NCBI GenBank assembly: GCA_033398695.1
Contig: CM065802.1
Coordinates: 146,554,096 to 146,618,095 of the forward strand
DNA: 64,000 nt
Source: Orobanche coerulescens
Taxonomy: Eukaryota; Streptophyta; Magnoliopsida; Lamiales; Orobanchaceae
Reading direction: 5' to 3'
How positions within the stretch are numbered: position 1 is the first letter of the stretch; each line of letters begins with the position of its first letter. Shown piece by piece: positions 23,071-35,036 of this stretch. The notes under the pieces are model-generated. The model had not been told where the DNA came from. It saw only the letters and a list, made by a program, of their open reading frames with translations, and ran no database searches. The translations under genes and the position numbers were made by a program.

Positions 23071-25850
23071 TGTAATATCCGACTGTAACTTTTCATTTTT
23101 ACCTGTCATTGTATTATTCGGATAATCTGATTATCATGAATCGTTGCATTTAGTATTATGTTGAGGTATTATAGATTGAATTTCATATCGTTGTTATTTC
23201 ATTTCATATGTGATGATTCGATGTTAATTAGAGAGTTGCATTTTCGAATTTTTCTGTTGATGTAGCGTACGCTACACAGTACGATTAACGTACGCTAATC
23301 CTGTGCCTTAGCGTGCGTAAGGTTTCCTCTGTTGCGTACGCTAAGAGGGAATCTGGCATCAGTTGACTTCAGCACGTGAACTCCTTAACCGTTAGCATGC
23401 ATGTGAACAGTCTGAGCTGTCATGTCAGCTGGAATCAACTTTTATTAGCGTGTGTAACACATTTCTCATTAGCGTGCGCTAACGACCTGCGAAAATTCAA
23501 GATAGTAGCCTCTGTAAGCCGCTTACGTACGTAATATCGACCGGTTAGCGTACATAAGTGCATTAGCGTATGCTAAACTGTTCCGATAGCGTACGCTAAG
23601 TATGTCCAGTCTATTTATAGGACCAGCCTGTTTTTCATTTTTTCACAACTCTAAACCGATTCTCTCTCCATTTCTCGTCCCTCTGCACTCCCAAAACGAT
23701 ATCAACCTTCACCAACTTGTTTCTAAGCCTTGAATCTTGGAGTGGAGCTCATTTCCTTGGAGATTTGGAGTTGTTTTTGAGCTTGGAGTATATTCTCTCA
23801 TAGCATTGAAGTTGTTCTTCATTTCTGGAGGTAGGTGTGCTTTCTTCTCTGCATTATTTTCTTATGTTGATGTTAATGACGAATTATACTTCACCTAGAG
23901 TTAGATTAAGCTAGTAAAACATAGTTTTAATCCAACCTTTTTAACACTTCTTGATGAATATGATAAATGAGGGTTTAGATTAGATGAGTTCTTGATGTTG
24001 TAGTGATGGTAACCATGTTTGTAGTTATCATTACTCATCTTCTGACGAATTTAGCTCAGTAGAACATTGTTGGATCGGTTAGCTTCATCATAGCTGGATT
24101 TAATCAAGAACTTGATATCATAGAGTGTTTAAACACCACTTTAGGTATGTAATTACCTTGGGAAGAACTTGATGATGTTAAAGATAGGATTAGATGATCT
24201 TGTTCAGAAATCTTAGAAGCTTTAACAATCATTATGGTTCAGCTTCACAAGTCTTTGAAGAATGATAAGGATCTTGATAATTACAACAATAACTTTTCAT
24301 TAATCTAATGTGTTGATAACTTAGAATGTGATTCATCATCATGCTAAATAGATAGTGTTCTTAAGAAGAAGATGCTGTTTATGGATGATCCTGTCATGGT
24401 AGATTGAGTATCAAATTCATTATGACTATCCTTTTATAATAGTAGAACATAAGAATTTGATTAAACCAATTTTATTGGCGAATTGAAGATGTTTTGTTCA
24501 TAGAATAACTAGAGAATTACAGGACACTTTTGGTATGGTAATCCGATTTTGGAAGATGAATTAGATGTATTGAAACCTTTCATTAATCGTTAAGATATTC
24601 ATTAGGGTGGAATGAATTATTCAAGTAAGTTGCGGGCGTCGTTTCCTACGAATTGAGATTAATATTATGTGAATATGTTATTGAATGAATTACGTTTCAT
24701 TCAAGGTTGCTTGTTCAATTGAGCGTTTAACCGAGGATACCGTCCGTTTGATCATTTGGAGAACGACTATCTTTCGCTTACAGAATTGAGGCAAGTTATC
24801 TTGCTTGGTTATAATGATGATTAGATCCTTGTGATGGTTATATATTTCATATGTATGAATTGTTCATGTAATGTTTGTCGTGATTTGACATTGTCCTTGA
24901 CGTTATTCCGTTTTATTCATGGGGTTGCATTCCCAAGTACGTCGCTTTGAATCCTCGATCTCGTTGGTCTTATTTTCACTTCGGTGAGTTTTTCTGGATT
25001 CTTAATCGGATGTGTGATTTATTGAATTCGATGTCATGTTGTATCGTGACATATCCGGAATCATATCTGCATTTCGATTGGTCATTGTGTAGGATTTTTA
25101 GCCAGACACATATATAGTCATGCGTGGATATTATTCCGCATTGGACTGTGCACACGGGACGTAGTTTCGTGAGGCTAATTAGGTACATCGTCCCACGTAT
25201 ATTCTGGATTCCGTATACGGGGCGGACATGTACACGGACACATTTCCGGATCGGTCGTACTGTGATGTCCATCTTGAGCCATATTATTAATCATCCATAG
25301 TATTGGATGTGTTCAATGATTTGTGACTGATTATTTTATACGCCCGAGGGGTATGATTAATAGTCGGAATGATTTTCTTGAGATCTATATATGTGAATTG
25401 TATAATGTCGGAAGAATTGATTATCATGTATATCTGACCCTGTGTTGGGCGAAATACTTGTATTTTATTTTAGGTCGAGGCAAAGGCAAGACACGGGAAG
25501 AGCATGTCGACGGCGAAGGGTTCGAAGGATACTAGTTCGGGGGCCCCACACCTTTTGTTGTCCGATTATGTTAAACCGTGTTATGTTATTTCCTGTTTCA
25601 TTTAAATTTCTATCTGGTTGTATTTTACATTTGAAGTATTTTCCATCTCCATATGGTTTATACTTGTTTTTCGGATCCTGTGTATTATAAGGCCTTTGGC
25701 CATATTTTAATAAACTCCTAATCGGAGTAATGACTATTCATTGTGGTTCGGTATCACAAATAATATTTGTTTAATCTGTTTTGAATATCGCCTGGTGGGT
25801 CCCAGTGTGGGATTCACGGCACTGTAATATCTGCCTTTTGGGGTGTTACA
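23071..25850 (+). repeat. Element E 5' LTR
   Basis: 2780 bp. U3 carries a palindrome cluster (23262-23600), immediately followed by GTCCAGTCTATTTATAGG, the likely TATA box (23611-23620). A long R/U5 follows, ending GCCTGGTGGGTCCCA...CACTGTAATATC...GGGGTGTTACA. Small ORFs inside it are not conserved as proteins. Confidence 0.95.
23262..23600. promoter_or_regulatory. Palindrome cluster in E U3 (5' LTR)
   Basis: About eleven motifs: TAGCGTACGCTA, TAACGTACGCTAA, TTAGCGTGCGTAAG, TTAGCGTGCGCTAA, TTACGTACGTAA, TTAGCGTATGCTAA and similar. The last ends only about 11 bp before the TATA box. A W-box (TTGACT) is at 23363. The cluster in the 3' LTR is at 31186-31524; several LTR-to-LTR differences fall in the motifs, mostly C/T or G/A at CpG. 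Confidence 0.7.
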
Positions 25851-25855
25851 GAAGA

Positions 25856-25867
25856 TGGTATCGGAGA
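25856..25867 (+). other. Element E primer binding site (tRNA-iMet)
   Basis: TGGTATCGGAGA, five bases after the LTR end, against the canonical TGGTATCAGAGC. Confidence 0.85.
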
Positions 25868-26277
25868 TAATTGTTTCTTTTTTTTATGAGTCATTGAGAA
25901 ATGAACTAGTATCAAGAGACCTTCGTGTCACGTGTGACCTGTGCAAGCGCCTGACCCTACGAGCCAAATACGGTATGTACTTTATGAGCCATGATTTAAT
26001 TACTGGCATGATATTGATATCAGTATGGGTCTCCCTGTTGATCATGTTATTTCGAGTAATTGTGACAGGATTTATCTGATTGATAATCCGAGGTAAATGC
26101 TAAATTGATTATACAATTGAAATTGTTCGGCTTGACACCGATATGATATTCGGTGCGATGTTGTGGTATCGATAACCGTTTTCCTTGAATATGTGATTCC
26201 TTGTTGCTATTAACTTAGCATGAATTTTTGTATCTTGAACTGTACTTATGGTTATCATTATGATTGATTCTTTCAGT
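25868..26277 (+). other. Element E leader, untranslated
   Basis: 410 bp between primer binding site and gag start. It contains GAGACCTTCGTGTCACGTGTG and several short upstream ATGs but no conserved protein. This is presumably the packaging region. Confidence 0.55.
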
Positions 26278-27027
26278 ATGGAAAGAAATCTGAGAGGTCG
26301 TTGCAGAGGGGGACGAGGCCGCGGAAGGGGCCGAATCCCGATACCTCGAGCCAACAGACGCGCGAATGCGGATCAGAGTTCCGCAGACAGTGGTTCACCT
26401 TCTAGGGAACAATCGCACCACAGTCGGCGCGGGGATGCGCGTGTCGATCCTTACGTCGTAATGCAGGGCATGATGACACAGATGACCCAGATGGGTCAAC
26501 TAATGGTAGCTATGCAGAGGGCCGCTACTGGCCAGCAGCAGGGGGCTCATCCTCCTCCTGTGATTGGCGGACCCGTGAGTCGGATTATCAGCGACATCTC
26601 TCGCCAGCGACCACCGACTTTTGAAGGCTCCTCTGAGCCTGCGTGTGTGCATTGGATCGAGCATTTTGAGAAACTTTTCGGATGGTGGATCGCCGGAAGA
26701 GAATCGCGTTTCGGTAGCCGCGTATTACCTTGGAAAAGGCGCTCAAACCTGGTGGCTTTCAGTAAGGCCAGCTGATGGTGTTTACACTTGAGAGGAATTT
26801 AAAAACCTCATGCTAGACCGTTACTATCCAGGGCCACTCCGTGAGGCCAAACTGTCGGAACTATTGAACCCCGACCCATCTTAAGACGATGATGTATTAT
26901 CTGTTGCTGAGAAATTCCAGGCACTCCTTCCTTTTGCCACGACAATTATCCGAACAGAGGCCGATAAGATCAAATACTTTCTCAAGAGGCTTAAACCCCG
27001 AATGAGAATGCAGCTGTTGAATCACCA
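26278..27027 (+). pseudogene. gag: Element E gag, N-terminal and capsid part, frameshifted
   Basis: ATG at 26278 opens an Arg/Gly-rich N-terminus (MERNLRGRCRGGRGRGRGRI), then VDPYVVMQGMMTQMTQMGQL and RQRPPTFEGSS, the start of the capsid domain. The frame is lost near 26683. The family pattern continues in another frame (PEENRVSVAAYYLGKGAQTW), with TGA at 26789-26791 where Trp is usual in TWEEFK, and TAA at about 26881. A further frame change near 27015 joins it to the 27028 frame, which carries the gag C-terminus. Gag is thus interrupted by two frame changes and two stops. The product would be the structural particle protein. No slippery-site architecture is apparent, so I regard these as mutations rather than programmed frameshifts. 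Confidence 0.85.
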
Positions 27028-30000
27028 ATGTACTACCTTAAGTTCATCGAGAAGGCTCTGGAGTACGAACTCACCGCGAAGGAGATTTCCAAGAAACAAC
27101 CACAGTCCAACAATAAAAGGTCCAAGAACCAGAACCAGACTGAGAGTAGTCGGGGGACATTCAGGAAGCCCCAGTCATTACCAAACCTTTCTGATCAACC
27201 ACCCATGGTGTCAAAGCCCGCCGGATCGCACTCTCGAGCGGTTCCCTCTTCCGTGGTGTGTCATAACTGTGGGGGCCAGGGGCATATCAACTTCAAATGC
27301 CCAAAGCCTGCCATCACATGCCATACTTGTGGGAAGAATGGTCACCGTGCTCGTTTTTGCAGGAGGGGACCCGGACATGATCCAGTAGCGTCTCATACTC
27401 CAGTTCAATCCTCTGTCCAGAACCGGATGCCTCCGTCCGCTTCCTATCAGACCACCGGGGCGAATAGGGGAATGGGCAGTGGGAATCAAAGTGGTACACC
27501 TGGTGCCGGAACTGCGAAACCCAAGATTTACGAGATGAAGAAAGCTGACGATCCCGAGGCCAGCATGATTTCAGGTATACTCGAGATCCACTCCCAGCCT
27601 GTATGTGTTCTTTTTGATACCGGTGCTTCACACTCCTTTATATCTTCTTCTTGTTTAAGTCGTTTGCCTCTAGACCATGTTATCGATTGTGAGCCCTACG
27701 TGATTGGCCTACCTGATGGTAGAAGAATTATTGGGAATCGTGAAGTCCAGGACTGTCCGATTCGTTTGAACGACCGTGAGTGGTTGTCAAATCTGATTGT
27801 AGTCGATCTACCTAAGGATGATATAATCTTGGGTATCGATTGGATGGATCGTCATGATGCAATACTCAGTGTCCGCAAGCGGATGGTTACCGTCACTTCT
27901 GATGATGGATTCGAGTGTATTTTTCGAGGTGATAATCCCAGTCGTTCTGGGAGAGTCATCAGCGCTATGAAAGCAGTGAAACTGCTTAATCAAGGGTGTA
28001 TTGGTTATTGGTGCTACATGACCAAAACAGCTGATCGACCAGTTGAATTGGCCGACATTTCGGTAGTCCGAGACTACCCAGATGTATTTCCAAACGAGTT
28101 GCCAGGCTTACCTCCTCATCGTGACGTGGAGTTTATTATTGAGTTAGAACCAGGTACGTCCCCGCTCTCAAAAGCACCGTACCGTATGGCTCCGACTGAG
28201 ATGCAAGAATTAAAGAACCAGCTTGAGGAATTGACTGACATAGGCTATATTCGACCTAGTGCGTCCCCTTGGGGAGAACCAGTGTTATTTGTACGGAAGA
28301 AAGATGGATCTCTACGCTTATGTATTGATTACCGTGAGCTGAACAGGGTAACCATCAAGAACAAGTATCCCTTGCCTCGTATTGATGATTTATTGGACCA
28401 ACTTCAGGGAGCTGCCATGTTTTCTAAGATTGACTTGAGATCTGGTTATCATCAGTTGAGGATTCGAGAGTCTGACATTTCGAAGACAGCATTCCGTACT
28501 CGCTATGGGCATTATGAGTTCGTGGTGATGCCATTTGGACTAACTAATGCACCGGCAGTGTTCATGGAATTGATGAATCGAGTTTTTATTAACTATCTGG
28601 ATCGTTTTGTAGTCGTTTTTATTGACGACATTCTGATTTACTCTCGCGACCACGAAGAGCACGAGCGTCACCTTCACCAAGTTCTCGATACATTGAGGCG
28701 GGAACAACTTTATGGGAAATTTTCTAAGTGTGAATTCTGGATGCCTGAGGTTGTCTTTCTCGGGCATGTGACATCAGCCGAAGGAGTGAGAGTGGACCCC
28801 CAAAAGACGGAAGCCATTCGAGATTGGATACCACCGAAGAACGTGAAGGAAGTTCGTAGTTTCCTCGGCCTAGCAGGTTACTACCGACGATTCGTAGAAG
28901 GATTCTCTAAAATTGCGCAACCAATGACTAACTTACTGCGAAAGGACAAGAAGTATTTGTGGTCAGAAACATGTCAGCAGAGTTTTGATGAGCTCAAGAG
29001 TCGATTGATTTCGGCCCCTGTTTTGGTCTTACCAAAAGGAACGGAAGGATTTGTGGTGTATAGTGACGCGTCGAGACAGGGTCTGGGATGTGTATTAATG
29101 CAGGAAGGGAAAGTGATTGCCTATGCATCGAGACAATTGCGACCCTATGAAGTTAACTATCCGACCCATGACTTGGAGTTAGCAGCCGTGGTGTTTGCTT
29201 TGAAAATCTGGCGTCACTATCTTTATGGAGTTACCTGCCAGATCTTTACAGACCACAAGAGCCTAAAGTACATTTTTACTCAGAAGGAGTTGAACATGAG
29301 GCACAGAAGGTGGCTTGAATTAATCAAGGACTATGATATCGAGATCCTTTATCATCCGGGTAGAGCAAATGTGGTTGCCGACGCATTGAGCCGTAAAACC
29401 GTGCAGGAGCAGATGCTGAGCCGTTTGACAGCACAGAGAGAGTTGCAATTGGACCTTATGAGGTCAGAAATTGAAGTTTGGTTACAGCGTGTTCAGGGAC
29501 AACTTTGCACCCTTGAGATTTCTTCGTCTCTTGATGATATGATCAAGTCGAAACAAATTACGGACCCATTCTTATCTCGAGTTCGGGATGAAGTAACTCA
29601 GGGGAAAGCCCCTGGATTCGTGATCCACGAGGATGGATTGATACGTTTTAGAAATCGAGTTTGTGTACCCACTGACGTAGAGTTGAGGAACTCTATCATG
29701 AGAGAAGCCCATACTACCCCGTACTCTATTCACCCGGGCTCTAGCAAGATGTATAAGGATTTGAAGCAGAATTATTGGTGGGGGAATATGAAACGTGAGG
29801 TTGCCGAATTCGTTTCGAGGTGCTTAACCTGTCAGCAGGTTAAGATTGAGCACCAGCGACCCACAGGAATGCTGAAACCACTCCCGATTCCTGAGTGGAA
29901 ATGGGAGGACATATCTATGTATTTTATCACTAGCTTGCCAACGAGTCGTCGAGGAATGAATATGATTTGGGTGATTGTGGACCGTCTGACCAAATCAGCC

Positions 30001-30960
30001 CACTTCTTGGAGATTAAGGACACATGGGGCCCCGAGAGATCGGCCCAGCTGTTTATTAAGGAAATTGTGAGACTACACGGTACCCCCAAGAGCATTGTAT
30101 CAGACCGTGACGGGCGATTTTTGTCGCACTTCTGGAAGGCAGTTCATCGTGCGATGGGCACGCAGTTGAATTTCAGTACGGCTTTTCATCCACAGACCGA
30201 TGGTCAGTCGGAGAGAACCATCCAGACTCTAGAGGATATGTTGAGAGCATGTGCTCTTGATTGGAAGAACGATTGGGAAGCCCAGCTGCCTTTGGTGGAA
30301 TTCACTTATAATAATAGTTGGCACGCTTCGATTCAGATGGCACCGTATGAGTCATTGTATGGCCGTCGCTGTAGGTCCCCTTTGTGTTGGGACGAACTGT
30401 CAGAATATCTAGGTACGGAACCCGATATATTGTTAGCCGCCCGTGAGAAGATCACTTTGATTAGGAGTCGGTTGTTAACGGCTCAAAGTCGACAGAAGTC
30501 TTATGCTGACCACCGTCGACGACCGCTTGAGTTCGAGGTTGGTGACCATGTGTTAATGAAGGTGTCTCCTACCCGAGGTGTTTTTCGTTTCGGGAAGAGG
30601 GGCAAGTTGAGACCAAGGTACAATGGGCCGTTTGAGGTTCTGGAGCGTGTAGGTGATCTGGCCTATCGACTAGCCTTGCCACCGACCTTGAGTAAGATTC
30701 ACAATGTGTTTCATGTCTCCCAGTTGAGGAAATATGTTGCTGATCCGAGCCATGTACTTCAATTCGAAGAGATTGAATTAGCAGAGGATCATTCGTACGA
30801 GGAGCGTCCTGTACGGATACTCGAGAGGAGGATCAAGCAGTTGCGGAACAAGACGATTCCCCTACTGAAAGTTCAGTGGTCACGACACGGAGTCGAGGAG
30901 GCTACGTGGGAGACCGAGGATAGTATGCGAGCGAGATACCCCGAGTTATTTACCCCTTAG
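27028..30960 (+). CDS. pol: Gag C-terminus / Pol polyprotein of element E (1310 codons)
   Basis: Long open frame with the full gypsy order. Two CCHC zinc knuckles from gag lie at residues 78-91 ([14 protein letters not shown]) and 98-111 ([14 protein letters not shown]). The aspartic protease is at about 195-205 ([11 protein letters not shown]). RT spans about 390-600, with [14 protein letters not shown] and FIDDILIY near 532. RNase H spans about 670-790 ([25 protein letters not shown]). The integrase HHCC finger is at about 893-935 ([19 protein letters not shown]). The integrase core follows, with D1026 and E1062 in correct D-x35-E spacing. The first catalytic Asp is replaced by Tyr965 (ISMYFI where relatives, including element C here, have ISMDFI). 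The tail at about 1260-1308 is chromodomain-like ([20 protein letters not shown]). Translation from this ATG is nominal, since gag upstream is broken. RT and RNase H look intact; integration should fail without the Asp. Confidence 0.93.
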   Translation: MYYLKFIEKALEYELTAKEISKKQPQSNNKRSKNQNQTESSRGTFRKPQSLPNLSDQPPMVSKPAGSHSRAVPSSVVCHNCGGQGHINFKCPKPAITCHTCGKNGHRARFCRRGPGHDPVASHTPVQSSVQNRMPPSASYQTTGANRGMGSGNQSGTPGAGTAKPKIYEMKKADDPEASMISGILEIHSQPVCVLFDTGASHSFISSSCLSRLPLDHVIDCEPYVIGLPDGRRIIGNREVQDCPIRLNDREWLSNLIVVDLPKDDIILGIDWMDRHDAILSVRKRMVTVTSDDGFECIFRGDNPSRSGRVISAMKAVKLLNQGCIGYWCYMTKTADRPVELADISVVRDYPDVFPNELPGLPPHRDVEFIIELEPGTSPLSKAPYRMAPTEMQELKNQLEELTDIGYIRPSASPWGEPVLFVRKKDGSLRLCIDYRELNRVTIKNKYPLPRIDDLLDQLQGAAMFSKIDLRSGYHQLRIRESDISKTAFRTRYGHYEFVVMPFGLTNAPAVFMELMNRVFINYLDRFVVVFIDDILIYSRDHEEHERHLHQVLDTLRREQLYGKFSKCEFWMPEVVFLGHVTSAEGVRVDPQKTEAIRDWIPPKNVKEVRSFLGLAGYYRRFVEGFSKIAQPMTNLLRKDKKYLWSETCQQSFDELKSRLISAPVLVLPKGTEGFVVYSDASRQGLGCVLMQEGKVIAYASRQLRPYEVNYPTHDLELAAVVFALKIWRHYLYGVTCQIFTDHKSLKYIFTQKELNMRHRRWLELIKDYDIEILYHPGRANVVADALSRKTVQEQMLSRLTAQRELQLDLMRSEIEVWLQRVQGQLCTLEISSSLDDMIKSKQITDPFLSRVRDEVTQGKAPGFVIHEDGLIRFRNRVCVPTDVELRNSIMREAHTTPYSIHPGSSKMYKDLKQNYWWGNMKREVAEFVSRCLTCQQVKIEHQRPTGMLKPLPIPEWKWEDISMYFITSLPTSRRGMNMIWVIVDRLTKSAHFLEIKDTWGPERSAQLFIKEIVRLHGTPKSIVSDRDGRFLSHFWKAVHRAMGTQLNFSTAFHPQTDGQSERTIQTLEDMLRACALDWKNDWEAQLPLVEFTYNNSWHASIQMAPYESLYGRRCRSPLCWDELSEYLGTEPDILLAAREKITLIRSRLLTAQSRQKSYADHRRRPLEFEVGDHVLMKVSPTRGVFRFGKRGKLRPRYNGPFEVLERVGDLAYRLALPPTLSKIHNVFHVSQLRKYVADPSHVLQFEEIELAEDHSYEERPVRILERRIKQLRNKTIPLLKVQWSRHGVEEATWETEDSMRARYPELFTP

Positions 30961-30980
30961 TTTAGAGGACGAAACTCTTT

Positions 30981-30994
30981 TTAAGGGGGGAGTA
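30981..30994 (+). other. Element E polypurine tract
   Basis: TTAAGGGGGGAGTA directly before the 3' LTR. It is preceded by GAGGACGAAACTC, the PPT-proximal block shared with A, B, C and D. Confidence 0.88.
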
Positions 30995-33772
30995 TGTAAT
31001 ATCCGACTGTAACTTTTCATTTTTACCTGTTATTGTATTATTCGGATAATCTGATTATCATGAATCATTGCATTTAGTATTATGTTGAGGTATTATAGAT
31101 TTGAATTTCATATCGTTGTTATTTCATTTCATATGTGATGATTCGATGTTAATTAGAGAGTTGCATTTTCGAATTTTTCTGTTGATGTAGCGTACGCTAC
31201 ACAGTACGATTAACGTACGCTAATCCTGTGCCTTAGCGTGCGTAAGGTTTCCTCTGTTGCGTACGCTAAGAGGGAATCTGGCATCAGTTGACTTCAGCAC
31301 GTGAACTCCTTAACCGTTAGCATGCATGTGAACAGTCTGAGCTGTCATGTCGGCTGGAATCAACTTTTATTAGCGTGCGTAACACATTTCTCATTAGCGT
31401 GCGCTAACGACCTGCGAAAATTCAAGACAGTAGCCTCTGTAAGCCGCTTACGTACGTAATATCGACCGGTTAGCGTACATAAGTGCATTAGCGTACGCTA
31501 AACTGTTCTGATAGCGTGCGCTAAGTATGTCCAGTCTATTTATAGGACCAGCCTGTTTTTCATTTCTTCACAACTCTAAACCGATTCTCTCTCCATTTCT
31601 CGTCCCTCTCCCAAAACGATATCAACCTTCACCAACTTGTTTCTAAGCCTTGAATCTTGGAGTGGAGCTCATTTCCTTGGAGATTTGGAGTTGTTTTTGA
31701 GCTTGGAGTATATTCTCTCATAGCATTGAAATTGTTCTTCATTTCTGGAGGTAGGTGTGCTTTCTTCTCTGCATTATTTTCTTATGTTGATGTTAATGAC
31801 GAATTATACTTCACCTAGAGTTAGATTAAGCTAGTAAAACATAGTTTTAATCCAACCTTTTTAACACTTCTTGATGAATATGATAAATGAGGGTTTAGAT
31901 TAGATGAGTTCTTGATGTTGTAGTGATGGTAACCATGTTTGTAGTTATCATTACTCATCTTACTGGACGAATTTGGCTCAGTAGAACATTGTTGGATCGG
32001 TTAGCTTCATCATAGCTGGATTTAATCAAGAACTTGATATCATAGAGTGTTTAAACACCACTTTAGGTATGTAATTACCTTGGGAAGAACTTGATGATGT
32101 TAAAGATAGGATTAGATGATCTTGTTCAGAAATCTTAGAAGCTTTAACAATCATTATGGTTCAGCTTCACAAGTCTTTGAAGAATGATAAGGATCTTGAT
32201 AATTACAACAATAACTTTTCATTAATCTAATGTGTTGATAACTTAGAATGTGATTCATCATCATGCTAAATAGATAGTGTTCTTAAGAAGATGATGCTGT
32301 TTATGGATGAACCTGTCATGGTAGATTGAGTATCAAATTCATTATGACTATCTTTTTATAATAGTAGAACATAAGAATTTGATTAAACCAATTTTATTGG
32401 CGAATTGAAGATGTTTTGTTCATAGAATAACTAGAGAATTACAGGACACTTTTGGTATGGTAATCCGATTTTGGAAGATGAATTAGATGTATTGAAACCT
32501 TTCATTAATCGTTAAGATATTCATTAGGGTGGAATGAATTATTCGAGTAGGTTGCGGGCGTCGTTTCCTACGAATTGAGATTAATATTATGTGAATATGT
32601 TATTGAATGAATTACGTTTCATTCAAGGTTGCTTGTTCGATTGAGCGTTTAACCGAGGATACCGTCCGTTTGATCATTTGGAGAACGACTATCTTTCGCT
32701 TACGGAATTGAGGCAAGTTATCTTGCTTGGTTATAATGATGATTAGATCCTTGTGATGGTTATATATTTCATATGTATGAATTGTTCATGTAATGTTTGT
32801 CGTGATTTGACATTGTCCTTGACGTTATTCCGTTTTCTTCATGGGGTTGCATTCCCAAGTACGTCGCTTTGAATCGTCGATCTCGTTGGTCTTATTTTCA
32901 CTTCGGTGAGTTTTTATGGATTCTTAATCGGATGTGTGATTTATTGAATTCGATGTCATGTTGTATCGTGACATATCCGGAATCATATCTGCGTTCCGAT
33001 TGGTCATTGTGTAGGATTTTTAGCCAGGCACATATATAGTCATGCATGTATATTATTCCGCATTGGACTGTGCACACGGGACGTAGTTTCGTGAGGCTAA
33101 TTAGGTACATCGTCCCACGTATATTCTGGATTCCGTATACGGGGCGGACATGTACACGGACACATTTCCGGATCGGTCGTACTGTGATGTCCATCTTGAG
33201 CCATATTATTAATCATCCATGGTATTGGATGTGTTCGATGATTTGTGACTGATTATTTCATACGCCCGAGGGGTATGATTAATAGTCGGAATGATTTTCT
33301 TGAGATCTATATATGTGAATTGTATAATGTCGGAATAATTGATTATCATGTATATCTGACCCTGTGTTGGGTGAAATACTTGTATTGTATTTTAGGTCGA
33401 GGCAAAGGCAAGACACGGGAAGAGCATGTCGACGGCGAAGGGTTCGAAGGATACTAGTTCGGGGGGCCCCACACCTTTTGTTGTTCGGTTATGTTAAACC
33501 GTGTTATGTTATTTCCTGTTTCATTTAAATTGCTATCTGGTTGTATTTGACATTTGAAGTATTTTCCATCTCCATATGGTTTATACTTGTTTTTCGGATC
33601 CTGTGTATTATAAGGCCGTTGGCCATATTTTAATAAACTCCTAATCGGAGTAATGACTATTCATTGTGGTTCGGTATCACAATAATATTTGTTTAATCTG
33701 TTTTGAATATCGCCTGGTGGGTCCCAGTGTGGGATTCACGGCACTGTAATATCTGCCTTTTGGGGTGTTACA
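30995..33772 (+). repeat. Element E 3' LTR
   Basis: 2778 bp, colinear with 23071-25850. Palindrome cluster at 31186-31524, TATA box CTATTTATAGG at 31536-31546, end GGGGTGTTACA at 33772, then TSD ATAAA. Confidence 0.95.
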
Positions 33773-33777
33773 ATAAA

Positions 33778-35036
33778 TTCATCAAGAAGTTCTTCAAGAA
33801 CACTAAGTGATTCGAAATCATGTTCATAGCCATCAAAACAACGTAATTCGATATCCTCTAACATCTAAACAATCCTCATTCATAATTCAAGGTGTACATT
33901 ATCATATTTTCCAATATATGATCCTCCTACATCAATAATCGAAACAATTCTACCAAGAACACCAAGAACATTATGATTCTATAATCATAACCAACATAAT
34001 CAAGACATAGACCATCATATCCTTCAACATATAGTTCATATAACCTCAAGAACTGTAACAACGACATCATAATCATCTTCATACGAATTATTCATCAACA
34101 ATAACATCAAAAATCTGAATTCAAGGTGTAGAGTTCATCAACATACCTCAATAACATGAATAACACTATCAAACTCTTCAAGAATCCTTGATATCTTCAT
34201 ATCGAAGCCTCTATCCATGATTCCAAGCTTATAATCAAGTTGGAAGAGGTTTATTCTTACTAACATACTCATAAGGATGAATTTCGGAGGAAGAACTGGT
34301 TTTTCTCTCGTGAACAAATGAAAGAACGAACTTCATTTTATAAACTGCATCCCTCATTACGTACATTATCCAGCAGCATTAACGTACGTAATGATACCTA
34401 GCGTACGCTAAGTGTCCTTCGTAGCGTACGTAATATGAGTCCAGAGCTTATTGACTTGTTTCGTTCACTCGCTTATATATGTAATGTTTCCTCCATAACG
34501 TACGCAATACGTACGTTGACTTGCTACAGTAACACACTCCTTAACGTACGTAATGATCTGTCCTTAGCGTACGTAATGGTCGGGGTTGACTCGCCTATCC
34601 ACATCCGCGCCGAAAGCTGCTGACACAGGGTCCCACCTGCCGACCACAACTCGTCATGTCTGATTCCCTCGTTACGTACGTAATGCCTTACCCTTAACGT
34701 ACGTAACTCTAGCAACTTAGCGTACGTTATCTCAAATTCTTAACTTATGTTAAGGGCTCTATAATTAGCCATTTCCAACCGTCCTTATCTGTCTTGACGT
34801 ACCAAAAACATATACACACATACTGAATACATATACTAAATCCAATAATATTTTCATACGATACTTCTGATACACGATATGCTCATATACAATAGTCGAC
34901 CAATTACTACAATTATACAAATACAGATGTCTTAGTCCTGCGTTTATTTTGTTCGTGCTGTACAGATTCCACGCTGTACAACATACCTCGGATAAAATAA
35001 TATTAAACAACAGTAGTAGAAATTTCGGATATTACA
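33778..35036 (-). repeat. D2 LTR, 5' portion (U3)
   Basis: The upstream half of the D2 LTR on the minus strand, starting TGTAATATCCGAAATTTC at 35036. Palindrome cluster at 34356-34753, then the TATA box GTTTATAAAATG (34336-34346). It then runs into E at 33777. It closely matches D1 6790-8034. Confidence 0.82.
34356..34753. promoter_or_regulatory. Palindrome cluster in D2 U3
   Basis: About ten motifs, mostly TTACGTACGTAA, TAACGTACGTAA and TAGCGTACGCTAA, with W-boxes at 34516 and 34586. The shared block GTCCAGAGCTTATTGAC is at about 34440. Several motifs differ from the D1 orthologues, so the cluster has been turning over. Confidence 0.68.

Larger units (their letters stand above)
23071..33772 (+). 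mobile_element. Element E: complete Ty3/gypsy chromovirus (Tekay/Del-like)
   Basis: A 10.7-kb element with LTRs at 23071-25850 and 30995-33772, both starting TGTAATATCCG and ending GGGGTGTTACA. Perfect TSD ATAAA lies at 23066-23070 and 33773-33777. The primer binding site is at 25856, gag at 26278, the long pol frame at 27028-30960, and the PPT TTAAGGGGGGAG next to the 3' LTR. I count about 43 differences between the two LTRs by eye (roughly 1.5%), so insertion is recent compared with its neighbours. The order protease, RT, RNase H, integrase and the chromodomain-like tail identify a gypsy chromovirus; long LTRs fit Tekay/Del. It is inserted in the D2 LTR. Despite the fresh LTRs, gag is broken and the integrase lacks one catalytic Asp. 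Confidence 0.95.

Noticed and set aside
24976..25535. ORFs of about 70-98 codons repeated in both E LTRs (also at 32898-33457)
   Set aside because: They are conserved only because the LTRs are duplicates, lie on both strands, and substitutions between the LTRs are not biased to third positions.
26278..27028. Programmed ribosomal frameshift between gag and pol in E
   Set aside because: The breaks lie within the conserved capsid domain, are accompanied by two in-frame stops, and lack a visible slippery heptamer. Mutation is the simpler reading.
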